Source of the DNA: an uncultured Bacteroidales bacterium
GTDB taxonomy: Bacteria > Bacteroidota > Bacteroidia > Bacteroidales > F082
Reading direction: 5' to 3'
DNA: 64,000 nucleotides
Assembly (NCBI GenBank): GCA_900317055.1
Contig: ONFF01000017.1
Location: 1-64,000, forward strand
In this document: positions 35,439 to 45,000 of the stretch, in pieces
Layout: every line of letters begins with the position of its first letter
Position numbering within the stretch: the stretch's first letter is position 1
Translations under genes and position numbers: made by a program
The notes under the pieces: model-generated
The model's input: the letters and a program-made list of their open reading frames with translations, nothing else
Databases searched by the model: none
What the model was told of the DNA's origin: nothing

Positions 35439-36598
35439 TGGAACTCTGCTTAGAAACGGGATGCACCTCGCTGAACCATGTCGGCGAGGAATTATGCGGC
35501 GACAATGTGGCCTGCACCGTTAAGGACGGCTTCACCACCCTCGTCTTGGCTGACGGTTTGGGCAGCGGCGTGAAGGCTAACATCCTATCCACGCTCACTT
35601 CGAAGATCCTCTGCACGATGGCCGCCAACGACATCGACATCTACGAATGCGTGGAGACCATCATCCAAACCCTTCCGGTGTGTTCGGAGCGCGGTGTGGC
35701 CTACTCCACCTTCTCCATCATCCATGTGAACACCGAGGGCAAAGGCATCATGTTCGAGTTCGACAACCCCGAGGCCATCTACTACCATCGTGGCCAATGC
35801 CAGAACTTCGAGCGTATCGAACTGGATGTGTGTGGCAAGAAGGTGTATCGCACCGAACTAAACCTTGAGGAAGATGACATCATCATTGTCATGTCCGACG
35901 GCACCATTCATGCTGGCATCGGGCAAATCCTCAACTTCGGCTGGGAACGCGACCAAATCATGGAGCATCTCAACGCCAACATCACGCGCTCCATGTCTGC
36001 CCGCGCCGTGGCCTGCCTCTTGGCATCTGCCTGCAACGACCTCTACGCTGACAAGCCTGGCGACGATACCACTGTGGCCGCCGTCAAGATTCGCAAGCGG
36101 TTGGATGTCAACATTATGGTAGGTCCGCCTGTCGACAAGGAAAAGGATGACTTCTACATCGAGCAATTCTTGGCCGGTCCCTCGAAGAAAATCGTTTGCG
36201 GTGGCACCAGCTCCACCATCGTGGCACGCCACCTCAAAACCGAGTTGAAGACCAGCTTCGATTTCCCTGACAAGGAAGTGCCCCCTATCGGCTACATCAA
36301 AGGCATCGACCTGACCACCGAAGGTGTGCTCACCTTGCGCCGACTGATGCAAATGTTGGAGAAATACATCTCCATCTCTGACCTCACTCCCAAGACTTTC
36401 ACCAAGAAAGACGGTGCCTCGCTCCTCGCGGATTACCTCTTCGAGCGGGCCACCCACATCACCTTCTTCGTTGGGCAAAGCGTCAATGTGGCCCACCAAG
36501 GGCTACCCATCGACACGACCATGAAGATGAAAATCGTGGAGAAAATTGCCAACGACCTACGCAAGATAGGCAAAATCGTCGAACTGAATTATTATTGA
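35438..36598 (+). CDS. SpoIIE/PP2C-type protein phosphatase with extra C-terminal domain
   Basis: 386 residues. The PP2C core (~1-228) has metal-binding Asp motifs GDN (~23), LADGLGSG (~38), MSDGTIHAG (~150) and GDDTT (~207). It would dephosphorylate Ser/Thr on a partner protein. The remaining ~155 residues (VNIMVGPP onward, with CGGTSSTIVARHL and KGIDLTTEGVLTL) form a second domain that I do not recognise as a named family. Coupled to the sensory H-cluster gene. By analogy with SpoIIE/RsbU it may act in a partner switch, with the RsbW/RsbT-like ATPases at 51149 and 52185 as possible counterparts; no STAS antagonist is encoded in the window. Confidence 0.85.
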   Translation: MELCLETGCTSLNHVGEELCGDNVACTVKDGFTTLVLADGLGSGVKANILSTLTSKILCTMAANDIDIYECVETIIQTLPVCSERGVAYSTFSIIHVNTEGKGIMFEFDNPEAIYYHRGQCQNFERIELDVCGKKVYRTELNLEEDDIIIVMSDGTIHAGIGQILNFGWERDQIMEHLNANITRSMSARAVACLLASACNDLYADKPGDDTTVAAVKIRKRLDVNIMVGPPVDKEKDDFYIEQFLAGPSKKIVCGGTSSTIVARHLKTELKTSFDFPDKEVPPIGYIKGIDLTTEGVLTLRRLMQMLEKYISISDLTPKTFTKKDGASLLADYLFERATHITFFVGQSVNVAHQGLPIDTTMKMKIVEKIANDLRKIGKIVELNYY

Positions 36599-36622
36599 TC
36601 ATCCCACAATACCCCAAACAAG

Positions 36623-38053
36623 ATGAACTCACAAAGGATTTTTGACACCGACGTACAATTCGTCAAATACAAAGTGCTTAAAGAAATCATCCGACGCGCC
36701 TACGAGGGCGGATTGGAGGAAGCCTACATGGAAGTGCCCAAGCTGCTCAGTCCCGGTCCAAAAGCCGAAACGCGCTGCTGCATCTATAAGGAACGCGCCA
36801 TTCTGCAAGACCGCATCCAGATGGCCATGGGTGGCGACAAGAGCAATCCCAACGTCATCGAGGTCATTGACAGCGCTTGCGATGAATGTCCCATTGACGG
36901 CATCTATGTCACACCAGCTTGCCGTGGCTGCATGGTGCATAGTTGTAAAGAGGTGTGCCCCAAGGACGCCATTACCATCGTGAACCATCGCGCCACCGTC
37001 GATAAGGACAAGTGCATCGAGTGTGGCAAATGCACCCAAGCCTGCCCTTACTCCGCCATCATTCTGCAACACCGTCCCTGCATGGTGAGCTGCAAGGTGA
37101 AAGCCATCTCCATCGACGAGAACAAGAAAGCCAAAATCGACAACGAAAAGTGCATCTCTTGCGGTGCATGCGTCTATAAATGCCCCTTCGGCGCCATCTC
37201 CGACAAGTCGCTCATCCTCGACATCATCGATATCCTGAAGAAATCGGAGAACAACACCAAATATAAGGTATATGCCGTCATTGCGCCGGCCATCGTCAGC
37301 CAATGTCGCTTCGGGCGCGTCACGCAAGTCGTTACGGCCATCAAGAAGTTGGGGTTCCATCATGTTGTGGAAGCCGCACTTGGTGCCGACATCACCCTCT
37401 ATCGTGAGGCCCAGGAATGGAACGAGAAGAAACTGATGACCACTTCTTGTTGTCCTTCGTTTGTAAGCTTCGTGGAGAAAAACTTCCCCGAACTGAAGCA
37501 ATACATTTCTTCCTCGGTATCGCCTATGGTGGAGACCGCCCGCCTCATCAAGAAATCCGACCCGACGGCCAAGGTCGTCTTCATTGGTCCCTGCACATCG
37601 AAGAAGCTGGAATACAGGTTGGAGAAAACGGGTGGCGCCATCGACAGCGTCATGTCGTTTGAGGAGTTGCAAGCCTTCGTTGACGCTCGCGGCATTGACA
37701 CTACACAGATGGAAGACTCTGAGCTGAACAACGCTTCCTACTACGGTCGTATCTTCGCCAAGTCGGGTGGCATTGCCAAAGGCATCGCCGACGTGGCCAA
37801 GGAAATGGGTGTGGAAGGCGTGAAGCCTATCGCCATGAACGGCATCGCCGAATGCAAGGCCGCTTTGACCAAGTTGAAATTCAACAAGGCCACCGAAAAC
37901 TTCTTCGAAGGCATGGCTTGCGACGGCGGCTGCTTGAACGGTCCAGTGTGTATCACTCACAGCCCGCGCAATGTCGTCGATGTCGACAAATACGGCAACG
38001 AGGCACAGGAAAAGACCATTTTCAACTCCGTCAGGCTGATGGAGTCTTTATAA
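36623..38053 (+). CDS. Monomeric [FeFe] hydrogenase, group B type
   Basis: 476 residues. A long N-terminal region (~1-85) is followed by several [4Fe-4S] motifs (CRGCMVHSCKEVC, CIECGKCTQAC, CISCGACVYKC) and an H-cluster domain with TSCCPSF (relay Cys276, ligand Cys277), IGPCTSKK (Cys324) and MACDGGCLNG (Cys433, Cys437). The relay Cys is kept, so catalysis is plausible, unlike the sensory protein two genes upstream. The architecture resembles group B [FeFe] hydrogenases of anaerobes, whose physiological role is poorly known; ferredoxin is the expected partner. Last gene of the operon, 24 bases after the phosphatase. Confidence 0.88.
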   Translation: MNSQRIFDTDVQFVKYKVLKEIIRRAYEGGLEEAYMEVPKLLSPGPKAETRCCIYKERAILQDRIQMAMGGDKSNPNVIEVIDSACDECPIDGIYVTPACRGCMVHSCKEVCPKDAITIVNHRATVDKDKCIECGKCTQACPYSAIILQHRPCMVSCKVKAISIDENKKAKIDNEKCISCGACVYKCPFGAISDKSLILDIIDILKKSENNTKYKVYAVIAPAIVSQCRFGRVTQVVTAIKKLGFHHVVEAALGADITLYREAQEWNEKKLMTTSCCPSFVSFVEKNFPELKQYISSSVSPMVETARLIKKSDPTAKVVFIGPCTSKKLEYRLEKTGGAIDSVMSFEELQAFVDARGIDTTQMEDSELNNASYYGRIFAKSGGIAKGIADVAKEMGVEGVKPIAMNGIAECKAALTKLKFNKATENFFEGMACDGGCLNGPVCITHSPRNVVDVDKYGNEAQEKTIFNSVRLMESL

Positions 38054-38080
38054 TTGGAAATAGTTTTATGGACATTGTTT

Positions 38081-38107
38081 GAGGGCACATCCAATGGGTG
38101 TGCCCTC
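38081..38107 (+). terminator. Terminator of sensor hydrogenase operon
   Basis: GAGGGCACA / TGTGCCCTC, perfect 9-bp stem, then TTTGTTTTATT. It lies between convergent genes, 28 bases after the plus-strand stop. Confidence 0.85.
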
Positions 38108-38165
38108 TTTGTTTTATTGCATACGAATGCAAAACATGACCTGAATCGCGTTATGCGCTATTCTC

Positions 38166-38921
38166 TTATTTTCTGTCTCTTCCAAACAACGCCCCAATCC
38201 ATTGCCTATTGAGCCGTGAAATGTTCTGCCGCTTGATGAGTTTCGGACATTCAGCCTCGCAGGCGTAGGTGTTGGTGCAGCTACCAAAGCCCAATTCGTC
38301 CATTTTACAAACCATTTTGTGTACTCGGTCAGCAGCCTCGATTTTGCCTTGCGGCAACAAAGCCAAATGGCTGACCTTGGCACCTACGAACAGCATCGCA
38401 CTGGCATTTTTGCAAGCCGCTACACAGGCGCCGCAGCCGATGCAAGATGCAGCGTCCATGGCCATGTCGGCTTTATGCTTCGGAATCGGAATCGTGTTGG
38501 CATCAGGCACGCCGCCCGTGGTGGTGCTGATGTAGCCTCCCGCTTGGATGATCTTGTCGAAGGCGGAACGGTCCACCACAAGGTCGCGGATGACAGGGAA
38601 CGGTTTGGCACGCCAGGGCTCAATCCAAATGTCGTCTCCATCATGGAACTTGCGCATGTGCAGCTGGCAGGTGGTGATGCCGTCGTCGTTGCCATGTGGG
38701 CGGCCGTTGATATAGAGTCCGCACATGCCGCAGATGCCTTCGCGGCAGTCGTTGTCGAAGCACACGGGATGGGCAATGCGGTCGTTGATGAGCTGCTCGT
38801 TCAGGATGTCAAGCATCTCAAGGAAGGAGCATTCGGGCGAGATGCCTTCCAAAGGATAGGTTTCGAAATGGCCCTTGGCGCGGGCGTTCTCCTGTCTCCA
38901 AATATGTAATGTGAACTTCAT
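38166..38921 (-). CDS. frdB: Fumarate reductase iron-sulfur subunit
   Basis: 251 residues. An N-terminal plant-type [2Fe-2S] domain ([10 protein letters not shown] ~59-68, second-half Cys in TTCQLH) and a C-terminal helical domain with [4Fe-4S] and [3Fe-4S] ligands ([11 protein letters not shown] ~140, ACEAECPK ~228). It carries electrons from the quinol site of FrdC to FAD in FrdA at the inner face of the membrane. Last gene of the nqr-frd operon; 3 bases separate it from frdA. The C-terminus ([13 protein letters not shown]) is slightly longer than that of mitochondrial homologs. Fumarate reduction rather than succinate oxidation is inferred from anaerobic context. Confidence 0.94.
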   Translation of the reverse strand: MKFTLHIWRQENARAKGHFETYPLEGISPECSFLEMLDILNEQLINDRIAHPVCFDNDCREGICGMCGLYINGRPHGNDDGITTCQLHMRKFHDGDDIWIEPWRAKPFPVIRDLVVDRSAFDKIIQAGGYISTTTGGVPDANTIPIPKHKADMAMDAASCIGCGACVAACKNASAMLFVGAKVSHLALLPQGKIEAADRVHKMVCKMDELGFGSCTNTYACEAECPKLIKRQNISRLNRQWIGALFGRDRK

Positions 38922-38924
38922 GGC

Positions 38925-40859
38925 TTACTTGTAATTACGTTTTGCGATTTGGATGTGTTCATAGACTAGCGGCTCCTTCTCCATGGTCTCGGGGTGGCCG
39001 TGACCTTGGTATTCCCAAGCAGCGACATACATAAAACGTTCGTCGTCACGGAGGGTCTCGCCGTCTTGGGTCTGGTGCTCGGTGCGGAAATGACCGCCGC
39101 ACGACTCCTCGCGATGCATGGCGTCATCGATGACGAGTTGTGCCAGCTCAAAATAATCTTCAAGTCGATAGGCCTTTTCCAACTCTGGATTGAACTCATT
39201 GGCAGTGCCAGGGATGAAGACCTTTTTCCAGAACTCATTTTCCAATTGTGAGACCAGCTTCTTCGCTTTGGTGAGGCTCTCGGTGTTGCGCGCCATGCCG
39301 CAGTATTCCCACATGATCTTACCTAAAGCCTTGTGGAAATGATCCACGGTCTTGTCGCCCCCGATTGTCACCAATTTGTTGAGGCGTTCGCGTACAGCCA
39401 CTTCTGCTTTGTCGAATTCTGGCGATGTAGCCGAAATCTTCCCCACATAGATCTGGTCGGCGAGATAGTTCTGCATGGTGTAAGGCAAGACGAAATAGCC
39501 ATCGGCTAAACCTTGCATCAGGGCGGAGGCACCGAGGCGGTTAGCGCCATGGTCGCTGAAGTTGGCTTCGCCAGCAGCGAAAAGTCCAGGAATGGTGGTC
39601 TGCAATTCGTAGTCGACCCAAAGTCCACCCATGGTGTAATGGATGGCAGGATAGATCATCATCGGAGTCTCGTAAGGGTTCTCATCCGTAATCTTTTGGT
39701 ACATCTGGAAGAGGTTGCCGTATTTTTGTTCAACGACATCCTTGCCCAGACGCTGAATAGCATCGGCAAAATCAAGGTAGACGGCAAAGCCTGTGCCTAC
39801 GCCATAGCCCGCATCGCAGCGTTCCTTGGCGGCACGGCTGGCCACATCGCGTGGAACGAGGTTGCCAAAGGCGGGATAACGACGCTCCAAGTAATAGTCT
39901 CGGTTTTCTTCAGGTATCTCGGTGGGTTTCAACTTCCCAGCACGTATAGCTTCGGCATCTTCCTTTTTCTTGGGCACCCAAATGCGGCCATCGTTGCGAA
40001 GGCTCTCGCTCATCAGGGTGAGCTTTGATTGATAGTCACCATGCACAGGGATACAGGTCGGGTGAATCTGCACATAGCAGGGATTGGCAAATGCGGCACC
40101 CTTGCGATGGCACACCCAAGCCGCGCTACCGTTGCTGTTCATGGCGTTGGTGGAGAGGTAATAGAGGTTGCCATAGCCGCCAGTGGCGAGTACCACAGCA
40201 TGGGCGGCATAGCGTTCCAAGTCGCCGGTGACAAGGTTGCGGACGATGATGCCGCGGGCGCGGCCTTCCACCACGACGAGGTCCATCATTTCGCAGCGCG
40301 TGTGCAGTTTCACCGTGCCTCGTGCGATCTCACGGCTCAAGGCACCGTATGCGCCGAGCAGCAGTTGTTGACCCGTCTGCCCTTTGGCATAGAAGGTACG
40401 GCTCACTTGAGCGCCGCCGAAGGAACGGTTGTCGAGCAGTCCGCCATAGTCACGAGCGAAAGGCACGCCTTGCGCCACACATTGGTCGATGATGGCCCCG
40501 CTGACCTCGGCCAAACGGTACACATTGGCCTCACGGGCGCGGTAGTCGCCGCCCTTGATGGTATCGCGGAAGAGACGTTCCACGCTGTCACCATCGTTTT
40601 GGTAGTTTTTGGCCGCATTGATGCCGCCTTGGGCAGCAATACTATGGGCACGACGGGGTGAGTCTTGGATGCAGAAGATGTCGACATTGAAGCCCATGGC
40701 ACCGAGTGAGGCGGCTGCTGAGGCTCCAGCCAGTCCTGTGCCGACCACGATGATGTCAAGTTTGCGCTTGTTGGCTGGATTGACCAGCTTCTGCGAGGCT
40801 TTATAATTGGTCCATTTCTCAGCAAGCGGACCAGCAGGTATTTTAGAGTCTAGTTTCAT
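38925..40859 (-). CDS. frdA: Fumarate reductase flavoprotein subunit
   Basis: 644 residues. FAD-binding [10 protein letters not shown] near residue 37, the covalent flavin His in AHSIAAQGG (~86), a capping domain with substrate residues around HPT (IHPTCIP), and [18 protein letters not shown] near the C-terminal FAD contact. It reduces fumarate to succinate. Size and motifs match the Bacteroidota-type (class B, di-heme) fumarate reductase. Preceded by a 120-base gap holding a 14-bp tandem repeat, then frdC. Confidence 0.95.
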   Translation of the reverse strand: MKLDSKIPAGPLAEKWTNYKASQKLVNPANKRKLDIIVVGTGLAGASAAASLGAMGFNVDIFCIQDSPRRAHSIAAQGGINAAKNYQNDGDSVERLFRDTIKGGDYRAREANVYRLAEVSGAIIDQCVAQGVPFARDYGGLLDNRSFGGAQVSRTFYAKGQTGQQLLLGAYGALSREIARGTVKLHTRCEMMDLVVVEGRARGIIVRNLVTGDLERYAAHAVVLATGGYGNLYYLSTNAMNSNGSAAWVCHRKGAAFANPCYVQIHPTCIPVHGDYQSKLTLMSESLRNDGRIWVPKKKEDAEAIRAGKLKPTEIPEENRDYYLERRYPAFGNLVPRDVASRAAKERCDAGYGVGTGFAVYLDFADAIQRLGKDVVEQKYGNLFQMYQKITDENPYETPMMIYPAIHYTMGGLWVDYELQTTIPGLFAAGEANFSDHGANRLGASALMQGLADGYFVLPYTMQNYLADQIYVGKISATSPEFDKAEVAVRERLNKLVTIGGDKTVDHFHKALGKIMWEYCGMARNTESLTKAKKLVSQLENEFWKKVFIPGTANEFNPELEKAYRLEDYFELAQLVIDDAMHREESCGGHFRTEHQTQDGETLRDDERFMYVAAWEYQGHGHPETMEKEPLVYEHIQIAKRNYK

Positions 40860-40929
40860 ATCATTGTATGTCTTTTAATTAGGAATGCGGAATGCTGAAT
40901 GCGGAATTCTTAGAACCTTGTTACTTAAA

Positions 40930-40975
40930 CATTCATAATTCAGCATTCATAATTCAGCATTCATAATTCAGCATT
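40930..40975. repeat. 14-bp tandem repeat between frdC and frdA
   Basis: Three perfect copies of CATTCATAATTCAG plus CATT. The segment just upstream on the plus strand (GAATGCTGAATGCGGAATT) is partly complementary, so the RNA could fold. Intergenic within an operon. Confidence 0.8.
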
Positions 40976-40979
40976 ATTA

Positions 40980-41786
40980 TTATAGTCCGAAATACACCCC
41001 GATGACCACGACAGCGAACATCAGGCACACTACCCAGGTATAGATTTGGCCAAGCACCTCGATGGCTTTACCGTATTTGTAGTTATACAACCCGAAGGTC
41101 TGGAACACGGCAGCAAAACCATGCCGCAAGTGGAACCATACGACGGTAAAGAACACCAAATAGGCAATGACGATGTGCAAGATCTTGAATTTCTCGCGGG
41201 CTTGGTGGTAGAAGTCTGGCTCGACTTCAAGTCCGGCGGCCTCAAGAACAGCCTTGTCTTCTTTGTCGAAGTTGGTGAGCCAATTCTCCTTGGCGGAGTA
41301 TTCGCATTGCTGCTCGGCATAGTTGAATGCATCGGGTTGCGTGACTTTCAAGGCTACGATGTCTTCCGTTTTGACCAAATATTTTCCTTTCACCAAGCCA
41401 ATCTTCACGAAATAAAAGTCGGTGAAGTGCATGATGAGGCAGGCGAAGATGAGGATGCCCGTCCAAACTTGCAGTTTGGAACCAGTGTGAGTTTTGGAGC
41501 GTTGCGGCTTATGGTAGCCTTTAGGACGAGCCATTTTGTTGGTAACAGCCAGCCAAATGGCCAAAACCACATGCAGCAGCAGTGCGGCAAGCAGGCCTAT
41601 CTCCATCACCTTAACGATGATGTAGGTGCCCATGAAATGGCAGAATGCGTTATACCATTCGCCACCGTCATGCCTTAAAATGAGCAGGTTGGCGCTGGCG
41701 TGAAACAGCAGGAAGAAACTCAAGAAAGCGCCCAAGGCACCAACGAGGATCTTCTTGGAAATGGAATGTATCTTTGGTAAATTCAT
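40980..41786 (-). CDS. frdC: Fumarate reductase cytochrome b subunit
   Basis: 268 residues from the ATG at 41786 (MNLPKIHSISKK). A longer in-frame ORF starts 31 codons earlier inside the end of nqrF, and I reject it because its extra residues are not family-like. Five transmembrane segments, with His residues in LFHASANL, FCHFMGT, LLLHVVL, LIMHFTDF, KILHIVIAY and VWFHLRHG as candidates for binding two b hemes and menaquinol. It anchors FrdAB to the membrane and takes electrons from menaquinol reduced by Na+-NQR. It lies 22 bases after nqrF. Confidence 0.92.
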   Translation of the reverse strand: MNLPKIHSISKKILVGALGAFLSFFLLFHASANLLILRHDGGEWYNAFCHFMGTYIIVKVMEIGLLAALLLHVVLAIWLAVTNKMARPKGYHKPQRSKTHTGSKLQVWTGILIFACLIMHFTDFYFVKIGLVKGKYLVKTEDIVALKVTQPDAFNYAEQQCEYSAKENWLTNFDKEDKAVLEAAGLEVEPDFYHQAREKFKILHIVIAYLVFFTVVWFHLRHGFAAVFQTFGLYNYKYGKAIEVLGQIYTWVVCLMFAVVVIGVYFGL

Positions 41787-41808
41787 AATGATAAGTATTT
41801 TCAGTTGG

Positions 41809-43131
41809 TTATTTCTTAGGTGCTCCTCCACCGAAGTCATCATACAAGATGTTCTCGGGTGCCACACCCAAATTGTCAAGCATATTAACCACGGCGGCGC
41901 TCATCGGGCCTGGACCGCACATGTAGTATTCGATGTCCTCGGGAGCTTTGTGGTCCTTCAGGTAGGTGTCGTACATCACATTATGTACAAAACCAGCGGT
42001 ATATTTCACACCCTGTGCATCGGCAGCGGGGTCGGGACGGTCCAAAGCCAAGTGGAAATGGAAGTTGGGGAAGTCTTTCTCAAGCTGCAGGAAGTCTTGC
42101 AGATAGAAGACCTCGTTCAAGGCACGAGCGCCATAGAAATAATGCATCTCGCGGTCTCTTACATTCAAGGTACGGGTCAAGTGCATGATTTGTGCGCGCA
42201 AAGGCGCCATACCAGCGCCACCGCCTACCCAAATCATCTCTGGCAGCGAGGTCCCTGAGCTCGTCGAAGGGCCGCCCTCAACATTGGCATGCTCTTTCAC
42301 ATGGAACTCGCCATAAGGGCCAGACATGATGACCTTATCGCCAGGTTTCAACGAGAAGATATAGGATGAGGCAATGCCAGGATTGACATTCATGAATCCC
42401 GAACGGTCAGGTTTGAAAGGTGGCGTTGCGATGCGCACCGTCAGCATGAAGACATCGCCCTCGGCGGGATAGTTGGCCATCGAATAGGCACGAATGGTGG
42501 GTTCAGTGTTGACGCATCGCAGGTCAAACATCTTGAATTTCTCCCACGAAGGAAGGTACTCCTCCCCTATCAATTCCTTGTCGAAGTCGGCATATTTGAT
42601 GTCGAACTTCGGTATCTTGATTTGGGCGTATGAGCCAGGCACGAAGTCCATGTGTTCACCGGCAGGCAACTGAACCTTGAACTCCTTGATAAAAGTGGCC
42701 ACATTGCGGTTGCTGACCACCGTGCATTCATATTCCTTCACATTCAGAATCGACTGCGGCACCACGATTTTCAGGTTTTCCTTCACCTTCACCTGACATC
42801 CCAAGCGCCAATGGTCCTGAATCTGCTTGCGGGTGAAGAATCCAACTTCGGTAGGCAAAATCGTTCCGCCGCCTTCCACTACACGACATTTGCATTGGCC
42901 GCACGAGCCTTTGCCACCGCAGGCAGAAGGCAGATACACTTTCTGTTCGGCCAGCGTGGCAATCAATGTGTTGCCTGTCGGGACGGTCAGCACTTTGTCG
43001 TCGTTGATGGTGATTTTCACCTCACCTTTGGGCATGAGTTTGTTGCGCACCCATAGCAATAGGGCAACAAGCAGCAAGACGATGCCTAAAAAAACAATAA
43101 TGCTAAGTAAAATATTGGTTGTAAAATCCAT
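41809..43131 (-). CDS. nqrF: Na+-translocating NADH:quinone reductase subunit F
   Basis: 440 residues. One N-terminal transmembrane helix, a [2Fe-2S] domain (CGGKGSCGQCKC ~72, ligand Cys in RLGCQVKV), an FAD domain (RAYSMANYP) and an NADH domain (GGGAGMAPLRAQ). It is the entry point of NADH electrons into Na+-NQR. Between the FAD and NADH domains there is an extra stretch, GGPSTSSGTSLP, encoded by a palindromic repeat (42250-42271) that looks inserted in frame. Otherwise full length. Sits 4 bases after nqrE and 22 bases before frdC, physically linking NQR with fumarate reductase in one transcript. Confidence 0.95.
   Translation of the reverse strand: MDFTTNILLSIIVFLGIVLLLVALLLWVRNKLMPKGEVKITINDDKVLTVPTGNTLIATLAEQKVYLPSACGGKGSCGQCKCRVVEGGGTILPTEVGFFTRKQIQDHWRLGCQVKVKENLKIVVPQSILNVKEYECTVVSNRNVATFIKEFKVQLPAGEHMDFVPGSYAQIKIPKFDIKYADFDKELIGEEYLPSWEKFKMFDLRCVNTEPTIRAYSMANYPAEGDVFMLTVRIATPPFKPDRSGFMNVNPGIASSYIFSLKPGDKVIMSGPYGEFHVKEHANVEGGPSTSSGTSLPEMIWVGGGAGMAPLRAQIMHLTRTLNVRDREMHYFYGARALNEVFYLQDFLQLEKDFPNFHFHLALDRPDPAADAQGVKYTAGFVHNVMYDTYLKDHKAPEDIEYYMCGPGPMSAAVVNMLDNLGVAPENILYDDFGGGAPKK
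42250..42271. repeat. Interspersed palindromic repeat inside nqrF
   Basis: Core GGTCCCTGAGCTCGTCGAAG, read on the coding strand as PSTSSGT. I recall very similar elements scattered through many Bacteroidota genomes; not verified here. Length and frame leave nqrF open. Confidence 0.6.
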
Positions 43132-43135
43132 AATA

Positions 43136-43750
43136 TCAAATTTTTATACCCATAAAGGCCATGAAAGCGATACCCATCAAGCCAGTGATGATAAATGAGA
43201 TGCCTACACCCTGCAGACCTTTGGGAACTTTCGAATAGCGCAGTTTCTCTCGAATGGCGGCGATGGCCACAATGGCCAGCAGCCAGCCAATGCCTGAGCC
43301 GAGACCAAACACAGCGGCCTCACCCACATTGCTGAAGTTGCGCTCCTGCATGAAGAGTGAGCAACCCAAGATGGCACAGTTCACCGCAATCAGCGGAAGG
43401 AAAATGCCTAAGGCGGAATAGAGCGACGGCGTGAAAGTCTCTATCACCATCTCCAGAATCTGCACGATGGCTGCGATGATGGCGATGAAGAGGATATAGG
43501 TCAGGAAACTCAAATCGACAGAAGCCAATTTTGGGCTGATCCATGACAAGGCACCAGGCAAAAGTAGATATTTGTTAATTAGATAGTTGACTGGAACGGT
43601 AACGACCAACACGAAAGTCACAGCAAGCCCTAAACCAGCGCTTGTTTTCACTGTCTTCGAAACGGCAAGATACGAACACATACCAAGGAAGTACGCGAAG
43701 ATCATGTTGTCGACGAAAACCGATTTTATGAACAGGTTAAAGTATTCCAT
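43136..43750 (-). CDS. nqrE: Na+-translocating NADH:quinone reductase subunit E
   Basis: 204 residues with six hydrophobic segments, homologous to NqrD and RnfA. Family motifs [14 protein letters not shown] near the N-terminus and [14 protein letters not shown] in the middle place the conserved Cys residues that hold the intramembrane [2Fe-2S] cluster together with NqrD (Cys in GMCSYL and NCAILGC). Part of the Na+-pumping membrane core. Five bases separate it from the nqrF start and 6 from nqrD. Confidence 0.95.
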   Translation of the reverse strand: MEYFNLFIKSVFVDNMIFAYFLGMCSYLAVSKTVKTSAGLGLAVTFVLVVTVPVNYLINKYLLLPGALSWISPKLASVDLSFLTYILFIAIIAAIVQILEMVIETFTPSLYSALGIFLPLIAVNCAILGCSLFMQERNFSNVGEAAVFGLGSGIGWLLAIVAIAAIREKLRYSKVPKGLQGVGISFIITGLMGIAFMAFMGIKI

Positions 43751-43756
43751 GGCCTA

Positions 43757-44383
43757 TTAGTTTTGGTTGTTTTCCTGCATTTCAGGGTTTCGGGTACGTT
43801 GAATCCAAATGATGACACCTACCACAATAAGTGCCATAGGAGGCAATATCATTAAACCATTATTTTGGTAGCCAGCCTCGTAGAACGACTGCGGGATGAC
43901 CTGGTAACCAAGTAAGGTTCCCGAGCCAAAGAGTTCACGGAAGAAGGCTACGATAACGAGTATCAAGCTGTAACCCAATCCGTTGCCCAAGCCGTCCAAG
44001 AACGATTCTCCCGGGCCATGCGACAAGGCAAAAGCCTCCAAACGCCCCATGATGATGCAGTTGGTGATGATAAGTCCAACATATACAGATAGTTGCTTGC
44101 TCACATCGTAGGCAAAGGCCTTCAAGAATTGGTCAATCAAGATGACCAAGGTGGCCACAACAACAAGTTGCACGATGATACGGATGCGGTTGGGGATACC
44201 TTTTCGCAGCAGCGAGATGATGAAATTCGACAACGCCGTCACAACCGTCACGGAAAGGCCCATTACCAAAGCAGGCTTGAGTTGGGCGGTCACGGCAAGG
44301 CAAGAGCAGATACCCAACACCAACACAGTGACGGGATTAGTCTTGCGCAGGGGTTCTATAATGAGTTTCTTCAAGTTAGCCAT
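43757..44383 (-). CDS. nqrD: Na+-translocating NADH:quinone reductase subunit D
   Basis: 208 residues, six transmembrane segments, homologous to NqrE and RnfE. Conserved Cys in LGICSCLAV (~28) and in TNCIIMGRLEAFA (~113) supply ligands to the shared intramembrane Fe-S cluster. The short C-terminus (RTRNPEMQENNQN) is hydrophilic. Second of the D-E antiparallel pair at the centre of the pump. Only 2 bases from nqrC. Confidence 0.95.
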   Translation of the reverse strand: MANLKKLIIEPLRKTNPVTVLVLGICSCLAVTAQLKPALVMGLSVTVVTALSNFIISLLRKGIPNRIRIIVQLVVVATLVILIDQFLKAFAYDVSKQLSVYVGLIITNCIIMGRLEAFALSHGPGESFLDGLGNGLGYSLILVIVAFFRELFGSGTLLGYQVIPQSFYEAGYQNNGLMILPPMALIVVGVIIWIQRTRNPEMQENNQN

Positions 44384-44385
44384 AG

Positions 44386-45000
44386 TTATTCTCCTCTCTC
44401 TGCAATTCTCGTTAAATACGCTGAATATTTCTCCAAAGTATTGTCAATCATTTCTTTAACTCCATTCGAAGTCTTGGTTGCTCCAGTGATGGCATCAAAT
44501 TGAATAGGAACAAGGTTTCCATTTTCAAGTATCTGTTTTCCAGAGAATTGACCTTTGAATTTCTCGGTTGTGATTTCACCGCCCAAACCAGGGGTTTCCG
44601 ACTTGTGGTCGAAGTTAGCTCCCAAGATGGTCTTGCCATCTGCAGCAATGGCGAGATAGCCCCAAATAGGACCCCAAAGCCCGTTTCCTTGCATGGGAAT
44701 GACACTGATTTGGCGATCGATGACAAATAAAGGAAGCGTGCCGCTCTCAGAGATATTGCCGCTCTCATCCAACAGAAACGAACCCGTGCAGTGCTTCTCG
44801 AAAAGCAACGGGGCGTTTTTGGCGTTGACATCGGGAATGCCCGCCGCCGTAAGGATGCTGATGCGTTTCTCGTTCTTCTTGTTGCGGTCTTGGAACGGCT
44901 GTAGCCACAAGGCCGTCACCGTGAGCAGCACTGCCACAATGATGATTAAAATAGTGGCGTACAAGAAGATATATCGATTGCTATTGACATCTTTCTTCAT
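44386..45000 (-). CDS. nqrC: Na+-translocating NADH:quinone reductase subunit C
   Basis: 204 residues, shorter than the ~250 of many homologs. One N-terminal transmembrane helix, then a periplasmic domain ending in the flavinylation motif DAITGATKTSNG, whose Thr (GAT) carries covalent FMN attached by ApbE (not encoded here). It passes electrons between the membrane Fe-S cluster and NqrB. Its ATG overlaps the end of nqrB by 4 bases. Confidence 0.94.
   Translation of the reverse strand: MKKDVNSNRYIFLYATILIIIVAVLLTVTALWLQPFQDRNKKNEKRISILTAAGIPDVNAKNAPLLFEKHCTGSFLLDESGNISESGTLPLFVIDRQISVIPMQGNGLWGPIWGYLAIAADGKTILGANFDHKSETPGLGGEITTEKFKGQFSGKQILENGNLVPIQFDAITGATKTSNGVKEMIDNTLEKYSAYLTRIAERGE

Noticed and set aside
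36629-37960. 443-codon minus-strand open frame
   Set aside because: Exactly antisense to the group B hydrogenase; the plus-strand frame has all cluster motifs.
40930-40975. CRISPR array
   Set aside because: Repeats are 14 bp and directly adjacent, with no spacers and no cas genes.
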